A stretch of 5,708 nt of DNA from Deltaproteobacteria bacterium (lineage in GTDB: Bacteria; Desulfobacterota; Desulfovibrionia; Desulfovibrionales; Desulfovibrionaceae). Shown one piece after another: positions 5,607 to 5,708 of the stretch. The position numbers and the translations under genes are program-made. The number at the start of each line of letters is the position of its first letter. The first letter of the stretch is position 1. The notes beneath the pieces were generated by a model. The model saw nothing but the letters and a program-made list of their open reading frames with translations, made no database searches and was not told the origin of the DNA. The stretch is taken from the NCBI GenBank assembly GCA_025350085.1, contig JANXYI010000313.1, positions 1 through 5,708 of the forward strand, read 5' to 3'.

Positions 5607-5708
5607 TCAGACCCCTGCCAACTCCTGATCGGCGTACTGCAATTTGTAGAGCCTCGCGTAATACCCGCCGCGCTCGAGCAACGCTTCATGTGTGCCTTGC
5701 TCGACGAT
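5607..5708 (-). CDS. ABC transporter ATP-binding protein, C-terminal end
   Basis: Reading the minus strand from the window edge gives 33 codons starting [20 protein letters not shown] and ending YADQELAGV before TGA. The pattern [IV]-x-E-x-G-T-H-x-x-L-L-x-x-x-G-x-Y-x-x-L is the hallmark C-terminal end of exporter-type (MsbA/LmrA-like) ABC ATPases, lying just after the H-loop region. The Walker motifs and membrane domain lie outside the window. The gene's strand and the downstream antitoxin-like gene suggest the two could be read from one transcript. The ORF had no in-window start, so it is easily missed. Confidence 0.88.
   Translation of the reverse strand: MVEQGTHEALLERGGYYARLYKLQYADQELAGV

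Larger units (their letters stand above)
4967..5678. repeat. Cluster of eight CTCGAG palindromes
   Basis: CTCGAG occurs at 4967, 5274, 5281, 5394, 5423, 5576, 5596 and 5673, in both coding and non-coding DNA, and I find none in bases 1-4966. Two copies at 5274-5286 are separated by one base. A given hexamer is expected about once in 4 kb at random, so this is a marked local enrichment and a signature of the right-hand genome. Confidence 0.85.

Noticed and set aside
5537..5689. Extended N-terminus of the antitoxin-like protein from ATG 5689
   Set aside because: This would overlap the ABC transporter coding sequence in another frame, and the extra residues do not look like a protein N-terminus.

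Overview
The window looks like two unrelated pieces of genome joined end to end. The left ~4.6 kb is GC-rich and uses AAG for almost every lysine. Its gene content, especially a very large FecR/RTX surface protein, would fit a Desulfovibrio-like or other proteobacterial genome; this taxonomic reading is inference from gene type and composition only. The right ~1.1 kb has different codon use (AAA preferred for lysine), many copies of the palindrome CTCGAG that are absent from the left part, and unrelated genes. I cannot assign its source. The junction lies inside a single open reading frame at about 4590-4650, so the 1253-residue ORF is best read as a chimera, probably an assembly artefact and less likely a genuine recombination.

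Left part: positions 1-636 carry the 3' portion of a calcineurin-like metallophosphoesterase gene. It is followed two bases later (639-1016) by a gene for a small exported cupredoxin with a complete CuA-type ligand set, and the two probably form one transcription unit. A strong intrinsic terminator at 1125-1161 ends that unit. The 491-base gap 1017-1507 also holds an 11-bp tandem repeat, a perfect 14-bp inverted repeat, a sigma-70-like promoter and a leader of roughly 100 bases. The large gene begins at 1508 behind a good ribosome binding site. Its product has an N-terminal FecR-type domain, an alanine/lysine-rich TolA-like rod, a proline-rich spacer with 17 consecutive prolines, and a long region with scattered RTX-type GGxGxD motifs. 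This is the layout expected of a large cell-surface or type I-secreted protein, but its native C-terminus is not in this window.

Right part: from about 4620 the frame continues as the C-terminal portion of a LolA-like (outer membrane lipoprotein-sorting-type) protein ending at 5269. Converging on it from the minus strand are the last 33 codons of an ABC transporter ATP-binding protein (5607-5708) and a 60-codon antitoxin-like gene (5354-5536). Just downstream of the latter is a Shine-Dalgarno-preceded start whose frame stops after nine codons, possibly the remnant of a partner gene.

No tRNA, rRNA, CRISPR array, transposase or attachment site is visible. The main caution for a reader is not to treat the 1253-aa ORF as a natural protein until the junction is verified.
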